A stretch of DNA of 64,000 nucleotides from Sedimentibacter sp. zth1 (GTDB lineage Bacteria > Bacillota > Clostridia > Tissierellales > Sedimentibacteraceae). Both the position numbers and the translations under genes were made by a program. The stretch is taken from positions 3,038,001 through 3,102,000 of the forward strand of contig NZ_CP071445.1 in the NCBI RefSeq assembly GCF_017352195.1. The letters run 5' to 3'. Below are positions 31,693-38,624 of the stretch, piece by piece (position 1 is the first letter of the stretch; every line of letters starts with the position of its first letter). A model generated the notes under the pieces. That model made no database searches and had not been told where the DNA came from. It was given only the letters and a program-made list of their open reading frames with translations.

Positions 31693-33543
31693 ATGAAAAA
31701 AATATCTTTACTCATAGTTATAATATTGATAGCTAGTTGTTTTGTAACAAGTGTATATGCTGATGATAAAACGTATAGTTGTGATGAACTGAACGTAAAC
31801 ATAACATTGCAAGACGATGGTAGTGCTTTGTTTGAAGAATTATGGACTATGACATACAAGGGTGGCACATTTACTAAATTTGAAAGGAATATACCACTTG
31901 ACAAAAATTATTTAATAACAGAATTTAATGTATATGAAAGTAAAAGTGGTGAATATACAAAATTAGATAGCTTTGATAGTAGCAAACCAGAAAATTGTTA
32001 TGCAATATCAAATACTGGTGATGAAATAAATGCTGAAATATACTATAGAGCTACTAATGAAACTAAGCAATTTAAGATGAGCTATAATATAGAAAATGCG
32101 GTAACATCATATAATGATATAGCAGAATTTTATTGGAAAGTTATTGGGGATAAGTGGCAGATACCAATTAATAATGTGACTATAAACATTAACATGCCGG
32201 ACGGTTGTAAAAAAGAACAGATTAGAGCTTGGGCACATGGACCGCTAGAAGGATTAATTACAATAGAAAATGAAAAACTTGTAACATTAAAGATTAATAA
32301 AGTACATAAGCATACATTTGTAGAAGCAAGAATTTTGTTGCCTAATGAATTATTTATTAGTTCAACAAACAAAGTAAACAATAGCAAATTAGAAGAAATT
32401 CTTAAAGAAGAAAAGGGTTTTGCAGATGATGCAAATAGAAAAAGAGAAGCACTAAGATTTGATGTTTATAAAGATTTGTTTTTTCCTCTACTTATATTAG
32501 TTATAGCATCTTTTTTGTTAATAAAAAAATGTGCAAAGATAACAAAAAGACTTGTTCCAACATTTGCACCAGAGTATTATAGAGAAATTTCTGAAACAAA
32601 TTTAACACCATCTGAAGTTGTTGATTTAATGGGATTTTACAAAAATGTATATAAAGATGATGAGAGATTTACTTCAACGCTGTTAGATTTAAATTTAAAA
32701 GGCTTTTTATCATTTAAAAATGATGATGATTTGTATAGAAAGAAGAAGAATGATTTAATTATTGAAATAAAAGATAAGAATGATTCTAAATTAAAAAGCC
32801 ATGAAAAGAAGATGTTAACATTTTTAAGTACTGTTGCAAATGGAGATACAGAAATTACGCAAAAACAAATTAAAAAATACATAGATAAACATGCAAATGA
32901 AGTTATTGAAATATTTAACGAATTTAAAGTCCAATCAAAAAAACAACTTGGAATTAATAATTTTATTGATAAAAGTGTAAATAAACACATGAAATATTTT
33001 ATAATAACAATGATTGTTTGCGTTGCGCTAACTATACTTTCATTTGTTTTATTACAAATTGGTTTAGGAGTGTGCTTTATTATATTATTTATTGTTTCAT
33101 TAATATGTTTATGTTGTATAAGAAGACTTACACAAAAGGGTGAAGATGAGCTGGCATTGTGGGAAGGTTACAAAAGATTTTTAAAGGAATTTACATCATT
33201 CAATGAAAAAGAATTACCTGACCTTATATTGTGGGAAAAGTATATAGTATATGCAGTTGCGGTTGGTATGGGTAAAAAAATATTAAAAGAGCTTCCAATT
33301 AAGTATCCGGAGCTTAATAATGAATCTTATTACCGATATAACAACACTGTGAACTTATATATATTGTATAATGTAAGCAATGGTAAAGCTACATTTAATA
33401 CTTCAATATTTGATTCAATAGACAAAATAAGTACAAATATAAAAGGCGCATTTTCTTCAAATAGTTCTGCTTCAGGTTCTGGTGGGGGATTCTCATCAGG
33501 TGGCGGCGGCGGTGGCGGTGGCGGCGGTGGCGGCTGCAGCTAA
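31693..33543 (+). CDS. DUF2207 membrane protein with Gly-rich tail
   Basis: A 616-residue exported membrane protein. It has a signal peptide (MKKISLLIVIILIASCFVTSVYA), an extracellular DUF2207 beta domain (about 25-245), a transmembrane helix near 258-276, a cytoplasmic part (FAPEYYREISETNLTPSEVV to about 430), two helices near 432-475, another soluble part, and a C-terminal Ser/Gly tail with a run of 13 Gly ending in Cys-Ser. Such tails are usual in DUF2207 proteins, although the final Cys-Ser is less typical. It precedes a lemA gene by 13 bp; the pair is widespread. Function is unknown. Confidence 0.88.
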   Translation: MKKISLLIVIILIASCFVTSVYADDKTYSCDELNVNITLQDDGSALFEELWTMTYKGGTFTKFERNIPLDKNYLITEFNVYESKSGEYTKLDSFDSSKPENCYAISNTGDEINAEIYYRATNETKQFKMSYNIENAVTSYNDIAEFYWKVIGDKWQIPINNVTININMPDGCKKEQIRAWAHGPLEGLITIENEKLVTLKINKVHKHTFVEARILLPNELFISSTNKVNNSKLEEILKEEKGFADDANRKREALRFDVYKDLFFPLLILVIASFLLIKKCAKITKRLVPTFAPEYYREISETNLTPSEVVDLMGFYKNVYKDDERFTSTLLDLNLKGFLSFKNDDDLYRKKKNDLIIEIKDKNDSKLKSHEKKMLTFLSTVANGDTEITQKQIKKYIDKHANEVIEIFNEFKVQSKKQLGINNFIDKSVNKHMKYFIITMIVCVALTILSFVLLQIGLGVCFIILFIVSLICLCCIRRLTQKGEDELALWEGYKRFLKEFTSFNEKELPDLILWEKYIVYAVAVGMGKKILKELPIKYPELNNESYYRYNNTVNLYILYNVSNGKATFNTSIFDSIDKISTNIKGAFSSNSSASGSGGGFSSGGGGGGGGGGGGCS

Positions 33544-33556
33544 ATAGGAGGTAATA

Positions 33557-34075
33557 ATGAAAATATTTGCAATAATAATAATTTTGATAGGAATATATAT
33601 TATATATGTATATAATAAGGCTCTAAAATGGGATTTAAAGGTTGATAATAGTTGGAGTCAAATAAGTATTCAAATAAAAGCTAAAATAAGTACAATACCT
33701 AATTTGCTTGAAATAGCTGTTAAATATGCAGAGTATGAGAAAGATTTGTTTTCGACTATTACAAAAGATAGAGTAAAATTGATAAATTCAGAATCTGCAA
33801 ATGAAAACATAAGTAGTAATTCTGAATTAAACAGAAATGTGGAAAAGTTATTTGCAGTAGCTGAAAACTATCCTGACTTAAAAGCTAATGAAACATTTAT
33901 AGAACTTCAAAAACAGATAAGAGTTAGTGAGGGTAAAATTGCTATATATAGACAATTTTATAATGATACCGTTATGTTATACAACAGATTTATTCAGACT
34001 TTTCCTCATAATCTAATTGTTAAATTATTTGGATATAAGGAAAAGGAATTTTTAAAATTTGATATAGAAGATTAA
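33557..34075 (+). CDS. lemA: LemA-family membrane protein
   Basis: A 172-residue protein with an N-terminal transmembrane helix (KIFAIIIILIGIYIIYVYNKAL) and the LemA helical domain, with the family signature VDNSWSQISIQIKAKISTIPNLLEIAVKYA. LemA proteins expose a short N-terminus outside the cell and a helical bundle inside; function is unknown. AGGAGG precedes the start, 13 bp after the DUF2207 gene, so the two are one operon. Confidence 0.92.
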   Translation: MKIFAIIIILIGIYIIYVYNKALKWDLKVDNSWSQISIQIKAKISTIPNLLEIAVKYAEYEKDLFSTITKDRVKLINSESANENISSNSELNRNVEKLFAVAENYPDLKANETFIELQKQIRVSEGKIAIYRQFYNDTVMLYNRFIQTFPHNLIVKLFGYKEKEFLKFDIED

Positions 34076-34119
34076 AATTAGGCTTGTAGCAAATGGGGGA
34101 GAAAGCTACAGGCCTAATT
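34076..34119 (+). terminator. Hairpin after lemA, probable terminator
   Basis: AATTAGGCTTGTAGC (34076-34090) pairs with GCTACAGGCCTAATT (34105-34119) over 15 positions with one G-U. The following sequence is only moderately T-rich. Confidence 0.55.
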
Positions 34120-34224
34120 ATTGATTTGTTATATTAAAACACATTAAATAGCAGTTACATTAATACATTACATAATAATTAGTTTCATTGAAACTTAATT
34201 ACATTTATTTACTTTTCTACATCC

Positions 34225-34377
34225 TCAACAACAGCAACGGCAACGACAACGATAACAGCAATTTCTGTATATATAAGAATATGGATTAAAATATAAGCAA
34301 TATTCGTTTCCAGACTTATAGCATCCTATTTCGTACGGACCTGGTACATTTTTGCAAGGATTCAAACATTTACGCAT
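34225..34377 (-). CDS. 50-residue Cys-rich small protein
   Basis: Translation from ATG at 34377 gives 50 residues with 11 Cys, beginning MRKCLNPCKN and ending CCYRCRCRCCC. AAAGGA lies upstream with 8-bp spacing to this ATG; an in-frame ATG at 34383 is an alternative. No signal peptide is seen. The gene stands alone on the minus strand, between lemA and the ABC operon. The Cys, Tyr and Asn content is reminiscent of spore-coat or metal-binding peptides, but I cannot assign a family. The Arg-Cys alternation at the C-terminus is unusual. Confidence 0.5.
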   Translation of the reverse strand: MRKCLNPCKNVPGPYEIGCYKSGNEYCLYFNPYSYIYRNCCYRCRCRCCC

Positions 34378-34531
34378 AAACATCTTCCTTTCACTTTTAA
34401 GGGGATTAATTTTAGTGTATGATAAATTATTAAGTAGGGGGAGTAAATAATAATCTATCAACTACACTTATTACAATATATGACAAAATTCGCAAAGTGT
34501 ACATAGTTAATAGAATTTTTATGAATCCGTT

Positions 34532-35203
34532 TCAGAGTAATTGTTTAATAACATATTTAGTATTCTCAGTAAACTCATTTGAACTTATTTCTTTTACAAT
34601 TTTTATAGGTTTTTCATTTAATACATAGATTTTCTTCGACAAAAGTATTGCCTGGTCAATACTATGTGTTATGAATATAACGGTTCTTTTATCTGCTTTC
34701 CATAATGATAGAAATTTTTTTAATAATTCTTCTTCGAGTTTTAAGTCTAAACCTTTGAATGGTTCATCAAGTATTAATATATTTGATGGGAATGCAAAAG
34801 CTCTAGCTAATGCAACTCTTTGAGCCATTCCACCACTTAAAGCAGTAATTTTGCTATGTGCATATTCTTCTAATCCAACAAGTTTTATATATTTATTTAC
34901 TATTTCTTTTCTCTTTTCATGCTTATATTCCTTTTTTAATACAAAATCAATATTTTCATAAACAGTATACCAATCAAGTAGTCTTGGTTCTTGAAAAACA
35001 TATGAAAAATTATAATCATTTGGTAATATTATTTGACCGTCATCAGGTTTAGTGATACCGCATAATATATTTATTAATGTGGTTTTTCCGATTCCAGAAG
35101 GACCTAAAATCGAAGTGATTTTGTTTTCCTCTATTTCTATATTGAAATTTTCAAACAAATTGATATTATTATAAGATTTTGTTATATTATTTAGTTTTAT
35201 CAT
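34532..35203 (-). CDS. ABC transporter ATP-binding protein, NitT/TauT type
   Basis: A 223-residue ATPase of the nitrate/sulfonate/taurine family (SsuB/TauB-like). It has Walker A GPSGIGKTT, Q-loop FQEPRLLDW, signature LSGGMAQRVALARA, Walker B ILILDEPFKGLD and the switch His in FITHSIDQA. It overlaps the permease gene by 17 bp. With the permease, the lipoprotein and the TM1266-like gene it forms a four-gene minus-strand operon (37214 to 34532). The substrate is unknown. Confidence 0.9.
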   Translation of the reverse strand: MIKLNNITKSYNNINLFENFNIEIEENKITSILGPSGIGKTTLINILCGITKPDDGQIILPNDYNFSYVFQEPRLLDWYTVYENIDFVLKKEYKHEKRKEIVNKYIKLVGLEEYAHSKITALSGGMAQRVALARAFAFPSNILILDEPFKGLDLKLEEELLKKFLSLWKADKRTVIFITHSIDQAILLSKKIYVLNEKPIKIVKEISSNEFTENTKYVIKQLL

Positions 35204-35921
35204 ACTTAAACACCTTCACATATGTTTTTTCAAATATAGAGCTTAATACAACAATAAGTATTGTCCATGCGAATAATAATTGTGGTTCTAAATATGCTTT
35301 TGCATAAAACAGATTAGTTCCTATTGAATATTTGGGCATGCTTAAAACTTCTGCTGCGGATGTTGCCTTCCAAGCTATGCCTATAGTAGATATAATTGCA
35401 GAATGAATGTATGGAATAATTGAATGAAAATAAATTGATTTGATTTTGTTAAAACCAGTAATATTATATATGTTACATACTTCTAATAGTTTTTTATCAG
35501 TATTTTTTATACCAGTAGAAATGTTAGTAAATATAACTGGAAAACACATTAATAATGATGAAAATATAGGAACATATGTTGATTTAAGCCAAATTATTGC
35601 TAAAATAATAATTGAAACAATTGGAGTTGAACGTATTACCAACACTACTGGATTTATGATATCATATAAAAACTTGTTCATACCGCAAATAAATCCTAAT
35701 AAAATACCAAATATGCATGATAATATAATACCTAATAAAGTTCTATACGTACTTGCTATTAATATTAAATATGTTTCGCTTTCAACCAATAATCCAATTA
35801 ACGATTTAAATGTACAAATAGGAGAAGGGAGATAAATCTCCCTATTAATAATTAAAGAAACTATCTCCCATATAGTTAACCAAAATGCTAATATTATTAT
35901 TTTCTTTAAATTAGTCTTCAT
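35187..35921 (-). CDS. ABC transporter permease, NitT/TauT type
   Basis: A 244-residue (from ATG 35921) BPD-type inner-membrane protein with six hydrophobic segments and the EAA loop region (LEVCNIYNITGFNKIKSIYFHSIIP). An in-frame upstream ATG at 35975 is possible but lies inside the lipoprotein gene; ATG 35921 overlaps that gene by 11 bp and begins MKTNLKKIIILAFWLT, right before the first membrane helix. It works with the adjacent ATPase. Confidence 0.88.
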   Translation of the reverse strand: MKTNLKKIIILAFWLTIWEIVSLIINREIYLPSPICTFKSLIGLLVESETYLILIASTYRTLLGIILSCIFGILLGFICGMNKFLYDIINPVVLVIRSTPIVSIIILAIIWLKSTYVPIFSSLLMCFPVIFTNISTGIKNTDKKLLEVCNIYNITGFNKIKSIYFHSIIPYIHSAIISTIGIAWKATSAAEVLSMPKYSIGTNLFYAKAYLEPQLLFAWTILIVVLSSIFEKTYVKVFKYDKTK

Positions 35922-36936
35922 AATAGAAGTCTTCACCTGGTAGTTTTCCTCCAATAGATGCGTTATTAGATTCAAATAATATATTTAGGAATGCATTGAT
36001 TTCGCTTTTAGCATCAGATGCACTTTTATAAACTATACTACAATTTGGTATTGCCTTTTCAACTAGTTTAGCATTAGTTATTACTTCGTTTTCTTCAACC
36101 AATACACTAGCGTCCTTAGGATTTGCATTAACAAAATTAACTGACTCTTCATATGAAGTCATGAAATCTTTCATAAATTGTTTATTATTTGCAGCAAATT
36201 CTTTATTTACAACTAAGCATCCCATAGAAAGAACACTTTCTCCATTTGAAGCTTCTTCCCAAACTTTATTAAGATCTATAACTATTTTTACATTTTCACT
36301 ATTCATAGTAACTTTTGTAACAAAAGGTTGTGGCAATATTGCATAATCAACATCTCCAGCTAAAATTGCTTGAGCAACTGTAGCATGGTCAGGTAAATAG
36401 TCTAAGACAACTTTATCTGTTAAACCTTTTTTTTCAAGCATAAAATTCATTACATATTCAGGAACTAAGCCTTTACCACTTATAGCAACTTTTTTACCCT
36501 CTAAATCCGCTAATGAAGTAATATCTTCTTTTCCTACTACATATAATACACCTAATGTATTTTGAGCTAAATACTGAATTTTACCTTTTGTTTTGTTGTA
36601 TAAAACTGCTGCCAAATTTGTTGGTACTGCAGCAATTTGTATTTCATTGTTAATTAATTTACCTGTCAATAAGTCTGCAGCTCCTACAGTTTGATAGTCA
36701 ACTTTATATGAATCGCTATTCAAAGCTTTTTCATCAATCATTTTTATCATACCTATAGATGTAGGACCTTTTAATCCAACAACATTTACTGTTTGTTGTA
36801 CAACCTGTTTATTTTCGTTATTTACCCCGTTTTGTTCACTATTGTTTTGATTTTGATCGTTAGAAGTAGTAGCACATGCTGTAAATATTAAGCATAAGGC
36901 TAATGCTAAACTAACAATTGTTGAAACTTTTTTCAC
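35911..36936 (-). CDS. ABC transporter substrate-binding lipoprotein (NMT1/SsuA-like)
   Basis: A 341-residue lipoprotein starting with GTG after AGGAGGA. The signal peptide ends in lipobox FTAC at residue 21, followed by an Asn/Gln-rich linker and a periplasmic-binding fold of the NMT1/SsuA type (LKGPTSIGMIKMIDEK, DYAILPQPFVTKV, GCLVVNKEFAANN). Family members bind thiamine precursors, sulfonates, nitrate and other small molecules. It is 20 bp downstream of the TM1266-like gene, so it is in the same transcript. The ligand cannot be named from sequence. Confidence 0.9.
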   Translation of the reverse strand: MKKVSTIVSLALALCLIFTACATTSNDQNQNNSEQNGVNNENKQVVQQTVNVVGLKGPTSIGMIKMIDEKALNSDSYKVDYQTVGAADLLTGKLINNEIQIAAVPTNLAAVLYNKTKGKIQYLAQNTLGVLYVVGKEDITSLADLEGKKVAISGKGLVPEYVMNFMLEKKGLTDKVVLDYLPDHATVAQAILAGDVDYAILPQPFVTKVTMNSENVKIVIDLNKVWEEASNGESVLSMGCLVVNKEFAANNKQFMKDFMTSYEESVNFVNANPKDASVLVEENEVITNAKLVEKAIPNCSIVYKSASDAKSEINAFLNILFESNNASIGGKLPGEDFYYED

Positions 36937-36956
36937 TGTATTTTCCTCCTAATAAT

Positions 36957-37214
36957 TTAAAAAACTTTTTTAGAAAGTGCACTTTTGATGTTAACTCCAT
37001 GTATTTTACCTAATTTACCGTTGAGCCCACCAATTTCATCAGTAGTACCATCTACTACTAAAGATATTATGCTAATTTCTTTTTCTTTGTATGGCAAACC
37101 TAATCTTCCAATAATTATATTACTATATTGATGCAGAATATCATTAATTATAGATACTTTATCTAAATCTTCTATAACTATACCAACAACTCCAATTCTT
37201 TTTTCTTGTTCCAT
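36957..37214 (-). CDS. TM1266-family putative iron-only hydrogenase system regulator (ACT domain)
   Basis: An 85-residue ACT-like protein. It starts MEQEKRIGVVGIVIEDLDKV, with INDILHQYSNIIIGRLGLPYKEKEISIISLVVDG and a final GKLGKIHGVNIKSAL, close to the TM1266 group that is often encoded with [FeFe]-hydrogenase maturation genes. ACT domains bind amino acids or similar ligands. Here it leads an operon with an ABC transporter instead of hydEFG. GGAGG lies 7 bp before the ATG. Transcription appears to be controlled by the attenuator just upstream. Confidence 0.85.
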   Translation of the reverse strand: MEQEKRIGVVGIVIEDLDKVSIINDILHQYSNIIIGRLGLPYKEKEISIISLVVDGTTDEIGGLNGKLGKIHGVNIKSALSKKVF

Positions 37215-37280
37215 TTAATAACCTCCAAAAAAAAAACTTATTTGATAATCAAATAAGAAGAAGTATATGAAAAAACTCAT
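37215..37280 (-). CDS. Possible 21-residue aromatic-rich leader peptide
   Basis: An ATG at 37280 opens a 21-codon frame ending in TAA at 37217-37215, immediately abutting the TM1266-like ATG at 37214. It has eight Phe and three Tyr among 21 residues (starts MSFFIYFFLF). A GGAG lies 13 bp upstream, which is rather far. The terminator hairpin overlaps codons 9-15 and its T-run gives three of the Phe codons. It could be a Phe/Tyr-sensing attenuator peptide or a chance frame in T-rich sequence. Confidence 0.3.
   Translation of the reverse strand: MSFFIYFFLFDYQISFFFGGY
37227..37257 (-). terminator. Intrinsic terminator in the 5' leader (attenuator)
   Basis: On the minus strand CTTATTTGAT and ATCAAATAAG form an almost uninterrupted palindrome (effective stem 8-9 bp), followed by ten T. 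It ends 12 bp before the TM1266-like ATG and directly abuts its GGAGG. No gene upstream on this strand needs terminating, so the hairpin must act on this operon's own leader. Confidence 0.8.
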
Positions 37281-37363
37281 TAATTTAAAACTTCTCCTTG
37301 CTCTTAGATATTCTTTAAGCTTAGACTTATTCTCAAGATAACATAATTTGTTTTATAAGTCAA
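37258..37363 (-). promoter_or_regulatory. Promoter and leader RNA of the TM1266/ABC operon
   Basis: TTGACT (37363-37358), 17-bp spacer, TATCTT (37340-37335); start near 37328. The leader of about 70 nt before the terminator has GGAGAAG (near 37297) that can pair with CTTCTTC just ahead of the terminator arm, an alternative structure. It does not resemble the T-box, TPP, SAM, preQ1 or fluoride riboswitch consensus as far as I can see. Confidence 0.6.
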
Positions 37364-37433
37364 TATATTGTTTTTTGCTGTAGTTGTGTTATAATAATAT
37401 CTATACAATACTATATAAATTTTAAAGAGGTGG

Positions 37434-37871
37434 ATGAATTTGGTATCAACTAAATGGGTACAGGGTATTAATTTAAAGGAAGTTTTTAAAATTAGAAATA
37501 TAGTTTTTGCAAATGAGTTAAAGTATGGAAGTAGTTTTATTCATGATGAATATGATAGTTTTGCAAAAAATGTTTTAGTATATGACAGTGGCAAACCAGT
37601 TGGAACTGGAAGATTATATTTTAAAAATGGAAAGTATATTATAGATAAAATATGTGTATTAAAGGAAAATAGGAAAAATAGTTATGGCGAGCTTATAATT
37701 AGAATGTTAGTAAGAAAAGCTGTAAATATAGGTGCAGAAAAAACTTATGCATATGTAGATGATAAATATGAAAAACTATTTAAAAAAGTTGATTTTGAGC
37801 AAGAAGAAAAAGTAGATACAACTATTACTATGGTAAAAGTAGGAGATGTATGTGGGAGCTGTTGTGGCTAA
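37434..37871 (+). CDS. GNAT-family N-acetyltransferase with Cys-rich end
   Basis: A 145-residue GNAT protein. Visible are the N-terminal beta/alpha part (FKIRNIVFANELKYG), VYDSGKPVGTGRLYF and the acetyl-CoA-binding region (IDKICVLKENRKNSYGELIIRMLVRKA), with an Arg/Lys-rich loop in place of a textbook Q/RxxGxG/A. It ends in GSCCG. AAAGAGGTGG directly abuts ATG 37434, so TTG at 37440 is an equally good start. The end overlaps the DUF2284 gene by 22 bp. The acetylated substrate is unknown. Confidence 0.85.
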   Translation: MNLVSTKWVQGINLKEVFKIRNIVFANELKYGSSFIHDEYDSFAKNVLVYDSGKPVGTGRLYFKNGKYIIDKICVLKENRKNSYGELIIRMLVRKAVNIGAEKTYAYVDDKYEKLFKKVDFEQEEKVDTTITMVKVGDVCGSCCG

Positions 37872-38479
37872 TCATATTACATATAAAATTAATGAAAAAT
37901 ATTGAGAAATTATATAAATTAGAAGTAATAAAAAATAGAATAGATGTGTTAGATTATATAAAAAAATATTATGATTCTGAAGTTTTTTTTGGGTATTGTC
38001 AAGGCTGTAATTTATTTTCTAAATTATGGTCTTGTCCACCATATAACTTTTCAACAAAAGATTATATTTTAAATTATAAGTATCTACATGTTTTTGGAAC
38101 TAAAGTATTTATTAGTAAGGATAATTTTCAAAACGATAAACATAACAAAGATATTTTAGAGATATTGAATTACGTTAGAAGAAATCAGGAGAAAGAGCTT
38201 CTAGAGTTTGAACATATTTACAAGGATAGTATTTCATTAAATGCTGGAAGTTGTTTGTTATGCAAAACCTGTACAAGATTAAATGGTAATGTATGCATTC
38301 ATAAAGATAAAATGAGATATTCATTAGAATCACTCGGATGTGATGTGCAAAAAACCGCATTAGAGCTGTTAGGAATAGAGATAAAGTGGTCCAAAGATGG
38401 TAAAATTTTAGAGTATTATACGTTAGTTAGTGGATTTTTAACAAATAAAAATCTAGATATTAATTTAAAAGGACAGTAA
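37850..38479 (+). CDS. DUF2284 putative metal-binding protein
   Basis: A 209-residue protein of the DUF2284 family with conserved Cys groups likely to bind metal or an Fe-S cluster: YCQGCNLFSKLWSCPPY near residue 48 and AGSCLLCKTC with a further Cys in NVCIHKDKMR and LGCDV. ATG 37850 has AGGAG 4 bp upstream and overlaps the GNAT gene; an internal ATG at 37892 (MKNIEKLYK) fits the family start better but has no ribosome binding site. Function is unknown. Confidence 0.8.
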   Translation: MWELLWLIILHIKLMKNIEKLYKLEVIKNRIDVLDYIKKYYDSEVFFGYCQGCNLFSKLWSCPPYNFSTKDYILNYKYLHVFGTKVFISKDNFQNDKHNKDILEILNYVRRNQEKELLEFEHIYKDSISLNAGSCLLCKTCTRLNGNVCIHKDKMRYSLESLGCDVQKTALELLGIEIKWSKDGKILEYYTLVSGFLTNKNLDINLKGQ

Positions 38480-38508
38480 TGTACAATAAATAATTATAGT
38501 TTGGTAAT

Positions 38509-38538
38509 AGCACTCAAAATTTATGTAGTGCTTTTTTA
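38509..38538 (+). terminator. Intrinsic terminator after the DUF2284 gene
   Basis: Short 6-bp stem AGCACT / AGTGCT with a 12-nt loop and six T after it. Confidence 0.6.
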
Positions 38539-38624
38539 ATATATAAATATATTTATATATTAATAATTACCAAAAATATGCTAACAATAAGTAAAATAGA
38601 GAATCATAAACAGGAGTTCTTACA

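Noticed and set aside
35922-35975. Longer start of the ABC permease
   Set aside because: The extra residues lie within the lipoprotein gene and precede the normal first membrane helix; ATG 35921 fits better.
37215-37330. T-box or known riboswitch in the leader of the TM1266 operon
   Set aside because: The T-box GGTGG-ACCGCG element and the TPP, SAM, preQ1 and fluoride core sequences are not present; kept only as an attenuator of unknown type.
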